Below, piece after piece: positions 34,864 through 43,354 of a stretch of DNA of 64,000 bases (its first letter is position 1; each line of letters starts with the position of its first letter). The position numbers and the translations under genes are program-made. The DNA lies in NCBI RefSeq assembly GCF_900143005.1, contig NZ_FRCS01000018.1:1-64000 (forward strand), written 5' to 3'. A model generated the notes under the pieces. The model saw only the letters and a list, made by a program, of their open reading frames with translations. It searched no databases and had not been told where the DNA came from. Source of the stretch: Cryptosporangium aurantiacum (lineage in GTDB: Bacteria; Actinomycetota; Actinomycetes; Mycobacteriales; Cryptosporangiaceae).

Positions 34864-35133
34864 GTGCCGAAGTCACGCGTACGCAAGAAGAAGGTCTACA
34901 CGCCGCCGACGGATGTCCGGCCGGCCGCCACCACCACCGCAAAGCGGGCGAAACCCAGCCCGCGGTGGGTACCCGGGGTGGCAATCGCGCTGATCGTCGC
35001 CGGGATCGCGTGGCTGGTGACCTATTACATGACACAAGGCGAGTACCCCGTCGCCGAGCTGTCCGCCTGGAACCTCGCCATCGGTTTCGGGATGCTCGTC
35101 GCCAGCCTGGGTGTGTTCACCCAGTGGCGGTAA
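34864..35133 (+). CDS. crgA: Cell division protein CrgA
   Basis: An 89-residue membrane protein of the actinobacterial divisome that binds FtsZ, FtsI and FtsQ and coordinates septation. It begins with the basic MPKSRVRKKKVYTPP motif, has two transmembrane helices (about 36-57 and 67-85) and the interhelix AWNLAIGFGM. The GTG start at 34864 is preceded by AGGAG. Length and motif order match CrgA throughout. Confidence 0.95.
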   Translation: MPKSRVRKKKVYTPPTDVRPAATTTAKRAKPSPRWVPGVAIALIVAGIAWLVTYYMTQGEYPVAELSAWNLAIGFGMLVASLGVFTQWR

Positions 35134-35142
35134 CGGCTCCCG

Positions 35143-35239
35143 TCATCCACAGATAGCCCTCTGAACGGCGTCGGAGCCTGTGGAAACTGTGGATAACTCC
35201 GCCGGGTTGTGGGCGACCGCGCCCTCAGCCTGTGGAAAA
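35143..35239. promoter_or_regulatory. DnaA-box cluster outside oriC
   Basis: Within 97 bases there are TCATCCACA (35143-35151), TGTGGAAAC (35179-35187), TGTGGATAA (35188-35196, a perfect reverse TTATCCACA) and TGTGGAAAA (35231-35239). These match or nearly match the DnaA box consensus TTRTCCACA. They lie between crgA and the PH-domain gene, 23 kb from oriC. Function (DnaA titration or transcriptional control) is inferred only. Confidence 0.5.
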
Positions 35240-35253
35240 CCTCGGGATGTTTC

Positions 35254-35676
35254 GTGAGTGACGAGGCAGTCCGCCGGTGGCGGGTACCCATCGCTGTTCC
35301 GGTCGCGAAGTTCGTCGTGGCCGGTGTGCTGGTGGTGGCCGTCGTCACAATCGCCCGCGACCTGGTCGGTGCCGTGCTCGGGCTCCTCGTGGCGGGAGGG
35401 CTGAGCCTGTCCGGGCTGCGTGACGTCCTCGTGCCGGTCCGTCTGGAGGCCGACGCCGAGGGCGTCACCGTGCTGTCCGGGCTGTCCGGGCGGCGTCGCT
35501 ACCCGTGGGCGGTCATCGATCGGATTCGCGTCGATCGACGTCGTCGTCTGCTGGGGCGCTCGACGATGCTCGAGATCGACGTCGACGACGACCTGTACTT
35601 CCTGACCCAGTACGAGTTGGGGGCACCGCCGGCCGAGGTAGCGGAGGAGCTGGCGACCTTCCGCACCGGTCGCTAG
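35254..35676 (+). CDS. PH-domain membrane protein
   Basis: A 140-residue protein with two adjacent membrane helices (about 12-52) followed by a bacterial PH-like domain with VRLEADAEGVTVLSGLSGRRRYPWAVIDRIRVDRRRRLLGRSTMLEIDVDDDLYF. It matches the Rv0010c-type gene beside crgA. Role unknown; PH-like folds suggest protein or lipid binding at the membrane. GTG 35254 is preferred over an upstream GTG at 35209, which would place the DnaA-box cluster in coding sequence. Its stop shares a CTAG with the convergent rhomboid gene. Confidence 0.78.
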   Translation: MSDEAVRRWRVPIAVPVAKFVVAGVLVVAVVTIARDLVGAVLGLLVAGGLSLSGLRDVLVPVRLEADAEGVTVLSGLSGRRRYPWAVIDRIRVDRRRRLLGRSTMLEIDVDDDLYFLTQYELGAPPAEVAEELATFRTGR

Positions 35677-36608
35677 AGGATGCCGAAGGACGCGGTCCGC
35701 AGCGCGACCAGGATGAGCAGCGCGGCACCGACGGCACTCAGCGCCATCCACTGGAGCCGTGCCCGGTTGGGCCCGGACGGTAGGTAGGCCATCAGGGCGC
35801 CGACGGCCGCGCCGACGACGAACCCGCCGATGTGGCCCCAGATGCTGATGTTGGCGACCACGAAGCCCAGGCTGAAGTTCAGGACGATCAGGAACACCAG
35901 CCCGCGCGGGTCGGCACGGAGCCGGCGCAGGAAGAAGAACATCGCGCCGAGCAGGCCGAAGATCGACGCGGACGCACCGGCGGACGCCTCGTTCAGCGGC
36001 GAGAACAGGTAGACGGCCACCGATCCGCCGACGCCGGCGAACAGGTAGAGCGCCAGAAAGCGTCCACGGCCGAGCAGACGTTCGCACTCACGGCCGAGTA
36101 TCCACAGGGCGTACATGTTGAAGGCCAGGTGGATCAGCCCGTAGTGCAGGAAGTCGGCGGTCAGCAACCGCCAGAACTCACCCGACGCTATCCCGCCGCA
36201 GACCTCACCGGCGAAACCGCACGAGTAGGCGGGCACCGCCGCGCCCCATTCGGTGACGCCGGTGATGCCGCCGAAGATCACGAAGCGGCCGAGCTGCCGC
36301 AGCCCCACCTCACCGGTGAGCACCGCGGCGACGAGCGTCAACACCCATGCGGCGACGTTGATGATGACCAGCGTGCGGGTGACCGTTCCCTGCTCGCCGG
36401 AGAGGCCACCGCCGAAGACCGTGCGCGCCTGCGTCGTCGTCTTACGGCCCTCGCGGACGCACTCCGGGCACTGGAATCCCACCGAGGCCGGCTGCATGCA
36501 GTCGGGGCAGATCGGCCGGTCACACCGGACACACGAGACGTAAGTGCTGCGGTCCGGGTGCCGGTAGCACACGGGCGTCGCGGTGGTCCGCGCGCTGTCC
36601 TCGGTCAC
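35673..36608 (-). CDS. Rhomboid intramembrane serine protease
   Basis: A 311-residue polytopic protease. The N terminus has a zinc-ribbon/B-box-like segment (CYRHP, CVRCDRPICPDCM, CPEC, about 14-55). The membrane domain has six or seven helices with FLHYGLIHLAFNMYALW (the HxxxN of the oxyanion site), the nucleophile Ser in SAGASASIFGLLGAM (GxSxx), and the catalytic His in SIWGHIGGFVVGA. GTG 36608 is chosen because GAGG lies about 8 bases upstream. Substrates are unknown. The zinc-ribbon fusion is typical of actinobacterial members. Confidence 0.92.
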   Translation of the reverse strand: MTEDSARTTATPVCYRHPDRSTYVSCVRCDRPICPDCMQPASVGFQCPECVREGRKTTTQARTVFGGGLSGEQGTVTRTLVIINVAAWVLTLVAAVLTGEVGLRQLGRFVIFGGITGVTEWGAAVPAYSCGFAGEVCGGIASGEFWRLLTADFLHYGLIHLAFNMYALWILGRECERLLGRGRFLALYLFAGVGGSVAVYLFSPLNEASAGASASIFGLLGAMFFFLRRLRADPRGLVFLIVLNFSLGFVVANISIWGHIGGFVVGAAVGALMAYLPSGPNRARLQWMALSAVGAALLILVALRTASFGIL

Positions 36609-36649
36609 TGCCCATCCTCTGCTCGCTCGTAGCCTCGCCACGCCGAACG

Positions 36650-36680
36650 CCGCGCCCGGGAACGAAGTTCCCAGGCGCGG
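36650..36680 (-). terminator. Terminator of ppiA
   Basis: CCGCGCC-C-GGGAAC pairs with GTTCCC-A-GGCGCGG (13 bp, one C-A mismatch) around a GAA loop, 17 bases beyond the ppiA stop. It separates ppiA from the rhomboid gene. Confidence 0.75.
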
Positions 36681-36697
36681 TCGGGAGTCAACCCGGG

Positions 36698-37228
36698 TTA
36701 GGCCGGGCGTTGCTCGATCGTCACGCTCTCGATCACGGCGTCCTGAACCGGGCGGTCACCGCGGCCGGTCGGAGCCTGTGCGATCGCGTCGACGACCTTC
36801 TGGCTCTCCGCGTCGACGACCTCACCGAAGATCGTGTGGCGCCGGTTCAGGTGCGGCGTCGGCCCCACCGTGATGAAGAACTGGGAGCCGTTCGTCCCCG
36901 GCCCGGCGTTCGCCATCGCGAGCAGGTAGGGCTTGTTGAACACGAGGTCGGGGTGGAACTCGTCGGCGAACTGGTAACCCGGGCCACCGGTGCCGGTGCC
37001 GATCGGGTCGCCGCCCTGGATCATGAACCCGTCGATGACGCGGTGGAAGATCGTGCCGTCGTACAGCTTCCGCTGGCCACGCTCACCAGTCCGCGGGTGG
37101 GTCCAGTCGATGCTGCCTTCTGCCAGGCCCACGAAGTTGCGCACGGTCTTCGGCGCGTGGTTCGGGAACAGCTTGATCGTGATCGGCCCGAAATTCGTGT
37201 GCAGAGTGGCGTAAAGATCGTCGGCCAC
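36698..37228 (-). CDS. ppiA: Cyclophilin-type peptidyl-prolyl isomerase
   Basis: A 176-residue cytoplasmic cyclophilin that catalyses Pro cis-trans isomerisation. The active-site sequence is FHRVIDGFMIQGGDPIGTGTGGPGY, followed by LLAMANAGPGTNGSQFFIT and LNRRHTIFGEVV. No signal peptide is present with the GTG start at 37228, which agrees with mycobacterial PpiA; the longer frame to 37462 has no domain support. It is divergent from the DUF5324-like gene. Confidence 0.94.
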   Translation of the reverse strand: MADDLYATLHTNFGPITIKLFPNHAPKTVRNFVGLAEGSIDWTHPRTGERGQRKLYDGTIFHRVIDGFMIQGGDPIGTGTGGPGYQFADEFHPDLVFNKPYLLAMANAGPGTNGSQFFITVGPTPHLNRRHTIFGEVVDAESQKVVDAIAQAPTGRGDRPVQDAVIESVTIEQRPA

Positions 37229-37332
37229 GGGGTAGTTCCTCTCTATCGTGTAGGCCCCATCCTGCCACGCTGGTACGAGCTTGGACCGACGTGCAGGATA
37301 GGGACATCGAGGACCCACACAGAGGGGGCAAG

Positions 37333-38163
37333 ATGGTGTTCCGTCGCAAGAAGGCCTCGACGCTCGACCAAGCGTCGGCCAAGGCCAAGGAGATCGGTGC
37401 AGAGGTCGGGGCGGGGGTCGAGCACCTCCGCAACGCCGCTGTGGCGACCGCCGGGGCGGCACGGGACGCGGTCAAGCCGGCGGTCGGCAGCGCTCGCGAG
37501 GCGCTCGGGCCCAAGGTCGACGCCGCGCGGGTAGCCGTCGCCCCGAAGGTGGAAGCAGCGCGGGTGGCGGTCGCTCCGAAGCTGGAGTACGCGCTCGAAC
37601 ACGCCAAGGAAGCCGTTTCGCCGCGGGTGGAGTCGGCGCGCGACACGGTGGTCAGCACTGCGAAGCCGAAGGTCGACCAGGTCCTGATCGCGCTCGCGCC
37701 GCTCGTCGCGGCCGCGGTCGAGGCCCAGTCCACTTCCAAGAAGCAGGTCAAGAAGTCTGCGAAGAAGTTCGAGAAGCAGACTCGTGGCCAGCGTAAGGAA
37801 GCCGCGAAGCGGGCGCAGGAAACCGCTCGCGCACTGCGTGGCGAGCGGCGTCGCCGGTGGCCGTGGATGCTCGGTGCGCTGGCGGCGGGCACCGCCGTCG
37901 GTGCCGCTGCGGCACTCGCAGCCCGGCGTAACCGTCAGCCGGAGTGGGAGGAGTACGACCTCGTCGAGCCCGACACCCGGTCGACCACGAAGGCGAAGGC
38001 CGAGCAGGTGGCGGATCGCGTGACCGGCGCTGCGACGTCCGCGAAGGATGCGGTGACCAGCGCGGCGTCGTCGAAGACCGACACCACGTCCCACACCTCC
38101 GCGACCGACAGCACCACCTCGTCGGTCAAGGACTCCGCGGAGGCGAACAGCCGTCGTAGCTGA
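37333..38163 (+). CDS. DUF5324-like Ala/Lys-rich amphipathic protein
   Basis: A 276-residue protein largely made of 11-residue-like amphipathic helical repeats (for example AARVAVAPKVEAARVAVAPKLE), recalling apolipoprotein or phasin-like coats. One hydrophobic helix (about 178-200, WPWMLGALAAGTAVGAAAALAAR) follows a basic RRRR. The C terminus is Ser/Thr/Asp-rich and disordered. Placement beside ppiA matches genes annotated DUF5324 in Streptomyces relatives, but this is by context and composition. ATG 37333 has AGGGGG just upstream. It could bind membrane surfaces; function unknown. Confidence 0.7.
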   Translation: MVFRRKKASTLDQASAKAKEIGAEVGAGVEHLRNAAVATAGAARDAVKPAVGSAREALGPKVDAARVAVAPKVEAARVAVAPKLEYALEHAKEAVSPRVESARDTVVSTAKPKVDQVLIALAPLVAAAVEAQSTSKKQVKKSAKKFEKQTRGQRKEAAKRAQETARALRGERRRRWPWMLGALAAGTAVGAAAALAARRNRQPEWEEYDLVEPDTRSTTKAKAEQVADRVTGAATSAKDAVTSAASSKTDTTSHTSATDSTTSSVKDSAEANSRRS

Positions 38164-38176
38164 GCAGGATCGAGTG

Positions 38177-38216
38177 GCGAGGGGCCCGCGGCCGGCAACG
38201 GTCGCGGGCCCCTCGC
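38177..38216. terminator. Bidirectional terminator DUF5324 / corA
   Basis: A perfect 14-bp stem GCGAGGGGCCCGCG / CGCGGGCCCCTCGC around a 12-nt loop lies between two convergent stops (13 bases after one, 2 bases after the other), so it serves both genes. Confidence 0.85.
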
Positions 38217-38218
38217 GT

Positions 38219-39379
38219 TCACAACCACTCGGATTTTTTGAACAGCCGATAGAGGCTGAAACAGATCACGAAGATGATGAAGAGCACCATCGGATAGCCG
38301 AACCGCCAGGTCAGCTCCGGCATGTAGTCGAAGTTCATGCCGTAGATGCCGGCCACCGCGGTGGGTACGACGCCGATCGCCGCCCACGCGGAGATCTTCC
38401 GCATGTCGTTGTTCTGCTGGATGCCCGCCTGCGCCAGGCTCGCCTGCAGGATCGAGTTCAGCAGGTCGTCGAAGCTCGCGATCTGGTCGACGACGCGGCT
38501 GTGGTGGTCGGCGACGTCGCGGATGTAGCGCCGGATCTCCTGCGGGACGCTCATCACCGCGCCGCTGACCAGGCTCTCCAGCGGCCGCGCGAGCGGTAGC
38601 ACGGCCCGCTTGAGCTCCACGACCTCGCGCTTGAGCTTGTAGATCCGCGGGATGTCGACGTTCGAGTTGTCGAAGACGCTGGCTTCCAGCTCGTCGATGT
38701 CGTCCTCGATCGCGTCGACCACCTCGACGTACCGGTCGACGATCTGGTCGACGACGGCGTGGAACACCGCCCACGGCCCCTGCCGGACGAGGTCGTCGCG
38801 CTGCTCCAGGTTCGCGCGTACGCCGCGGAGCCGGCAGGCGTCGCCGTGCCGCACGGTGATCGCGAAGCGCTCGCCGAGGAACAGCATCACGTCGCCGGTC
38901 TCGACGACCTCGCTGGTCGCGGTGAGCGCGCCGCTGCGGATGTAGCGGGCGGTTTTGATCACGACGAACGTGACGTCGGCGTAGCGCTCGAGCTTGGGGC
39001 GAGCAAACGCGACGATCGTGTCCTCGACGGCGAGTTCGTGCAGGCCGAACGTCTTCGCGATGTCGGAGAACTCGTCCGCGGTCGCGTCGTGCAGGCCCAG
39101 CCAGACGAACGCGTTGTCGTTGCGCTTGGCGGCCTCCAGCGCGGCGACGTAGTCCATCCGGCCGGGACGGCGGACGCCGTCGATGTAGAGGCCGCAGTCG
39201 ACGATCGCCGAGCCGGGCGATCGGGAGGGATGCGAGTCGGCGGCGGTCGTGGGGCCACCCAACGGACGCGGCAGCACCTTGCCGAGCGTCCGGACCGGCG
39301 CGGCCAGCGCCCGTGCCATCGGCCGCGATCGCTGCCGATCGGAGTGCGCCTCTGTGGGCCGGATTTCACTGTTGACCAT
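38219..39379 (-). CDS. corA: CorA-family Mg2+/Co2+ channel
   Basis: A 386-residue pentameric divalent cation channel. The large N-terminal cytosolic domain (about 50-315) includes FVWLGLHDATADEF and long helices with DQIVDRYVEVVDAIEDDIDELE. Two C-terminal membrane helices are joined by the hallmark YGMNFDYMPEL (GMN motif). The basic C-terminal tail RLFKKSEWL follows. An extra 50 residues at the N terminus have no domain and may mean a later start. No M-box riboswitch is apparent in the 190 bases upstream. Confidence 0.93.
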   Translation of the reverse strand: MVNSEIRPTEAHSDRQRSRPMARALAAPVRTLGKVLPRPLGGPTTAADSHPSRSPGSAIVDCGLYIDGVRRPGRMDYVAALEAAKRNDNAFVWLGLHDATADEFSDIAKTFGLHELAVEDTIVAFARPKLERYADVTFVVIKTARYIRSGALTATSEVVETGDVMLFLGERFAITVRHGDACRLRGVRANLEQRDDLVRQGPWAVFHAVVDQIVDRYVEVVDAIEDDIDELEASVFDNSNVDIPRIYKLKREVVELKRAVLPLARPLESLVSGAVMSVPQEIRRYIRDVADHHSRVVDQIASFDDLLNSILQASLAQAGIQQNNDMRKISAWAAIGVVPTAVAGIYGMNFDYMPELTWRFGYPMVLFIIFVICFSLYRLFKKSEWL

Positions 39380-39570
39380 GCCGTCACCTCCGCTCGGAGT
39401 ATCTACCCGCAGACCAACCGCTCAAGAATAGGCCGGGCGGAAGTCAGGTCCCTGTCCAAAGGATGACGTCCGTACATCGGATGTGACTCGGTACACGGCG
39501 CGAGCGCGGTACACCACTGGATCGATCCAGTAGCGCAGAGCGCGGGCGCTAACCCCGTGCCCCGCTGCTC

Positions 39571-39867
39571 TCAGGCGTCCGAATCGTGTTCTTCGGACTG
39601 AGCGGCCACCGACGCGGGCGCGTTCGGGCGCAGTGGCCGCCACCACGACCAGAGCCCGAACAGGGCTCCGAGGATCAGCATCCCGATGCCGGTCCACAGG
39701 TTGATCCGAATCCCGTCGGCCTTCTGCACCTCGGCGTCGGTGTCGAAGATCCCGAGGACGATGAGCAGGGCGCCGTACAGGACGAACAGGCCGGCGATCA
39801 GCCACCGCAGATCGAACAGGCTGCGGGACGCGGACTTGGCGTGAACTTCCTCGTCGGTTTCGGACAT
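39571..39867 (-). CDS. Small two-helix membrane protein beside a symporter
   Basis: A 98-residue protein with two transmembrane helices (about 22-42 and 56-76) and Asp/Glu-rich ends. It begins 16 bases after the symporter stop on the same strand and is probably cotranscribed. Similar small proteins accompany SSS transporters in actinobacteria; a supporting role is inferred. No characterised domain is recognised. Confidence 0.7.
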   Translation of the reverse strand: MSETDEEVHAKSASRSLFDLRWLIAGLFVLYGALLIVLGIFDTDAEVQKADGIRINLWTGIGMLILGALFGLWSWWRPLRPNAPASVAAQSEEHDSDA

Positions 39868-39883
39868 GGGTTCGCCTCCTAAC

Positions 39884-41566
39884 TCAGAGGAAGATCAACG
39901 ACAGGACGGCTGTGATGCCAAGTGCGGTGAAACCGAGCAGCTTCGGCGACTCCCACCAGCGGCGGACCTTCTGAGCATCGGCGGCGTCCGGGTTGTCCGG
40001 GTCGGGAACGCCCCAGACCAGGCCCTTGACCTCGTCCAGCGGCTTCGGCTTGGTGAGCATCGTGACAATCACGGTGACCACGACGTCCACCACGAACGCG
40101 GCGACCGCCCCCCAGAAGTTGCGGCTCTGGATCGACTCGATGTGCACGATCTCCGGGATGCCGAGCTTGTTGTTGAGCGTCAGGTACGCGAACACCGCGG
40201 CCGCGGTGCCGGAGACAAGACCTGCGAAACCAGCCCAGGGCGTCATCCGCTTCCAGAACACGCCGACGATGAACGTCGCGAACAGCGGCGCGTTGAAGAA
40301 CGAGAACAACGCCTGGACGTAGTTCATGATGTTCGAGAAACCGGCGGCGATGAACGCGGTGCCGATGCCGATCAGGATGCCGATGACCGTGATGATGCGG
40401 CCCACCTGCAGGTAGTACCGGTCCGGCCGGTCCTTGACGACGTACGGCCGCCACAGGTCGTAGGTGAACACCGTGTTGAACGAGCTGACGTTGGCGGCCA
40501 TACCGGCCATGAACGCCGCCAGCAGACCAGTCAGCGCGATACCGAGGACGCCGTTCGGCAGGAACTTCGCCATCAGTTCCGGGATTGCGTCGTTGTAGGT
40601 CGGGCCGCCGTTCTGGCCGAGCTTCGGGATCAGGACGAGCGCCACGAGCCCCGGGATGATCGTCAGCGCCGGGATGAAGATCTTCGGGAACGCGCCGATC
40701 AGCGGTGTGCGCTGGGCGGCCGAGAGGTCCTTGGCGGAGAGTGCGCGCTGCACCTCGGCGAAGTTCGTCGTCCAATAGCCGAACGAGAGCACGAACCCTA
40801 GACCGAAGACGATGCCGATCCAGTCACCGAGCGGGTTGGTGGCGTTGCCGACCGCCGTACCGCCCCACTGGCTGAACGCCGCGGCCCCGATGTCGGTGTT
40901 TTCGGTGACCTTGTCCTTCAGGCCACCCCAGCCGCCGACCGCGGAGAGGCCGACGACGACCAGCGGGATCAGGCCGGCGAGGATGACGAAGAACTGCAGC
41001 ACCTCGGTGTAGATCGCGCCGGAGAGACCGCCGAGCGTGATGTAGATCAGGACGAAGAACGCCGAGATGAAGATCGCCAACCAGAGCGGCCAGCCGAGCA
41101 GGCTCTGGATGATCAGGCCGAGCGCGTAAAGGTTGACGCCCGCGGTGAGGACCGACGCCACGGCGAACGTCAGCGCGTTGAACGCGTGCGTCGGCCGGTT
41201 GAACCTCCGGCGCAGGTATTCGGGGACGCTGTGGACCCGGGTGCTGTAGTAGAACGGCATCAGCACCAGGCCGAGGAAGACCATCGCCGGAACTGCGCCG
41301 ATCCAATAGAAGTGCACGGTGGAGATGCCGTACTCGGCGCCGTTCGCGGCCATGCCGAGGATCTCCAGCGCGCCGAGGTTGGCGGCGACGAACGCTAACC
41401 CAGTGACCCACGCGGGGAGTGCACGGCCCGACAGGAAGAAGTCCTCGCTGGTCGCGACCGCACGCCGGGCGAGCAACCCGATCGCGATGACGATGGCGAA
41501 GTAGATGCCGAGGATCGTGTAGTCGATGCCGTTGACATCGAGTTTTGCCGCTAGCTCGGTCGTCAT
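39884..41566 (-). CDS. SSS-family sodium:sugar/solute symporter
   Basis: A 560-residue symporter with about 14 helices, nearer the SGLT/monosaccharide-type branch than ActP. Motifs include SEDFFLSGRALPAWVTGLAFVAANLGALEILGMAANGAEYG, HSVPEYLRRRFNR, YITLGGLSGAIYTEVLQFF and SFGYWTTNFAEVQRALSAKDL, where the WTTNF-QR segment is typical of sugar/inositol members. The ATG at 41566 is preferred over the GTG at 41575 because GGGG lies 8 bases upstream. The substrate is uncertain. The TetR gene just upstream may control it. Confidence 0.9.
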   Translation of the reverse strand: MTTELAAKLDVNGIDYTILGIYFAIVIAIGLLARRAVATSEDFFLSGRALPAWVTGLAFVAANLGALEILGMAANGAEYGISTVHFYWIGAVPAMVFLGLVLMPFYYSTRVHSVPEYLRRRFNRPTHAFNALTFAVASVLTAGVNLYALGLIIQSLLGWPLWLAIFISAFFVLIYITLGGLSGAIYTEVLQFFVILAGLIPLVVVGLSAVGGWGGLKDKVTENTDIGAAAFSQWGGTAVGNATNPLGDWIGIVFGLGFVLSFGYWTTNFAEVQRALSAKDLSAAQRTPLIGAFPKIFIPALTIIPGLVALVLIPKLGQNGGPTYNDAIPELMAKFLPNGVLGIALTGLLAAFMAGMAANVSSFNTVFTYDLWRPYVVKDRPDRYYLQVGRIITVIGILIGIGTAFIAAGFSNIMNYVQALFSFFNAPLFATFIVGVFWKRMTPWAGFAGLVSGTAAAVFAYLTLNNKLGIPEIVHIESIQSRNFWGAVAAFVVDVVVTVIVTMLTKPKPLDEVKGLVWGVPDPDNPDAADAQKVRRWWESPKLLGFTALGITAVLSLIFL

Positions 41567-41675
41567 GCGACCCACCCCTTCTGCTGAGGTCGGGCCGAGG
41601 ACGCTGCTCGGGTTGCGGCTTCGCGGCCCAGCGGTGGGCTTGATACCCCGTGGTATAGCGAGTGAACCGTCTGGA

Positions 41676-42248
41676 TCAGTGCGGGAGTAGGGCGTTCAGC
41701 GTGAGGTGGCCGAGCAGTTCTGCGGCGTCGGCGCGCTCGAGTTCGTCATCGAGGAACGGGGTCGCGTTCATCAGGCCGAATGCCGCGTGAGCGGCGGCCC
41801 GGGCCTGCGGCCGGTCCCACTCCGGCCGCACGTTCCCGAGGACCGCCACCCACTCCTCGACATACAGACGCTGGAGGCGACGGATCGTCCGCCTGCTGTC
41901 CTCCGGTAAGCGGTCGATCTCGTGCAGATAGAGGCTGATCACGGCCGGGTTGCCGAGCGCGAAGTCGACGTGGAAAGCGATCAACGACTGCAGGGCGGCG
42001 ACCGGGGTATCCGCGGCCGCGGTCCGGCGGCGTCCTTCGGTCAGCAGATGCTCGCTCACCGGCGTGAACGCGGCGGCGAGCATCGCTTCCTTGCCGGCGA
42101 AGTGGTGGTACAACGCCGGGCCGGTGACCCCCGCTGCGGCGCCGATGTCGTCCATCGAGACCCCGTGGTACCCACGGCGTGCGAACAGGTCTACCGCGAT
42201 CGTGAGGATCTCGTCGCGGCGCCTGGGCTTGGCCGGGGTTACGAGCAC
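41676..42248 (-). CDS. TetR-family transcriptional regulator
   Basis: A 190-residue repressor-type protein. The N-terminal HTH is RRRDEILTIAVDLFARRGYHGVSMDDIGAAAGVTGPALYHHFAGKEAML (about 9-57), followed by an all-helical ligand domain. The ligand is unknown. It begins with GTG at 42248, overlapping the end of the upstream LCP gene by 10 bases, and lies 110 bases before the symporter start, its likely target. The symporter/TetR association with fatty-acid or sugar uptake is inference. Confidence 0.9.
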   Translation of the reverse strand: MLVTPAKPRRRDEILTIAVDLFARRGYHGVSMDDIGAAAGVTGPALYHHFAGKEAMLAAAFTPVSEHLLTEGRRRTAAADTPVAALQSLIAFHVDFALGNPAVISLYLHEIDRLPEDSRRTIRRLQRLYVEEWVAVLGNVRPEWDRPQARAAAHAAFGLMNATPFLDDELERADAAELLGHLTLNALLPH

Positions 42249-43354
42249 GTGCCGGTGGACGCCGTCGTCCCGCCGGCGGCCTGCGGTGGGTTCGCGGCCA
42301 GGTAGGCGTCCATCGTGTCGTTGCGCATCGCGGCGAACAGCTCCTCGCCCTTGACCTCGTCCAGCTCGACCGAAACACCGTACGGCGTCGGGAGCTGGTC
42401 GGTAGTGAACGGAACCGTCGTGCAGCGCAGGCTCGTCGGACGCAGCTTCTTCAGTCCGAGCGCGAGGTCGGGCAGGTCGACGTTCTCGTCGACGGTCACC
42501 GACTCGGCCACGGTCGTGAGCAGCCGGTCGAGTTTGACCGGGTCGGTCAGGACACCCTTGGTGGTCATCTTCTTCGCGACCGCCAGGACGACGCGCTGTT
42601 GGTTCTGGATGCGGCCGAAGTCACCACCGGGAACGCTCTTACGCTGACGCATGAAGTCCTGCGCGCCGTCGGCCGTGAGGAAGTTGCAGCCCTTCTTCCA
42701 GACTCGATCGGTGTGGATCGAGCTCATCGAGAACGGGATGCAGACCTCGACGCCACCGACGATGCCGACCAGCTTGCGGACGCTGTTGAAGTCGAGCAGG
42801 AACGCGCCGTTGAGCTCGATACCGGTGAGCTGCTGGACGGTCTTCGCGGTCAGCGCCGGGCCACCGTACTGGTAGGCGGCGTTGATCTTGTTCTTGCCGC
42901 CCTCCCACTTGCCGTCGTCGGACGCGGGGATGTCGACGTAGCTGTCTCGCGGGATCGAGACGATGTAGGACTTGCTGAGCGTCTTGTCGACGTGGGCGAG
43001 CATGATCGTGTCCGACCGCGTGCCCTCGTTCTGCGCGAACGACTCGTCCTGGGTGCGGTTGTCGGAACCGAGGATGAGGAAGTTCAGCGGGCCCTCGGTG
43101 TAGGTGGACTGCTCCTCCGAGAGGTCACCCAGAATATCCGCGCGCTTCAGCTTGCTCTCGTAGCGTTGGCTGAGCCCGTAGGCGGCGGTGAGCGTGCCGC
43201 CCGCGAGGACGACCAGCACCGTGCCCAGGATCACGCAGACCTTCGCCCACGGCGGTGCCTTCGGCTTTTTTGGCGGAAGCGGGGAGCGGGAGGAGGCCGG
43301 ACTCGGTGGTTCGGCCGGCGTGGCCGACCGCGCCTCCTGCAGGCCTACTGCCAT
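42239..43354 (-). CDS. LCP family glycopolymer transferase (second copy)
   Basis: A 371-residue LytR-CpsA-Psr protein: a Pro/Ser/Lys cytoplasmic N terminus, a membrane helix (about 43-65, WAKVCVILGTVLVVLAGG), then the LCP domain with FLILGSDNRTQDES, SDTIMLAHV, IVSIPRDSYVDIP, KINAAYQYGG, and FMRQRKSVPGGDFGRIQNQQ. A pair of Cys (in VEVCIPF and KKGCNFL) and another near the C terminus could form disulfides. ATG 43354 is used; the longer frame has no support. Its anchor resembles that of the truncated protein encoded at 5580-6182. Confidence 0.92.
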   Translation of the reverse strand: MAVGLQEARSATPAEPPSPASSRSPLPPKKPKAPPWAKVCVILGTVLVVLAGGTLTAAYGLSQRYESKLKRADILGDLSEEQSTYTEGPLNFLILGSDNRTQDESFAQNEGTRSDTIMLAHVDKTLSKSYIVSIPRDSYVDIPASDDGKWEGGKNKINAAYQYGGPALTAKTVQQLTGIELNGAFLLDFNSVRKLVGIVGGVEVCIPFSMSSIHTDRVWKKGCNFLTADGAQDFMRQRKSVPGGDFGRIQNQQRVVLAVAKKMTTKGVLTDPVKLDRLLTTVAESVTVDENVDLPDLALGLKKLRPTSLRCTTVPFTTDQLPTPYGVSVELDEVKGEELFAAMRNDTMDAYLAANPPQAAGGTTASTGTCS

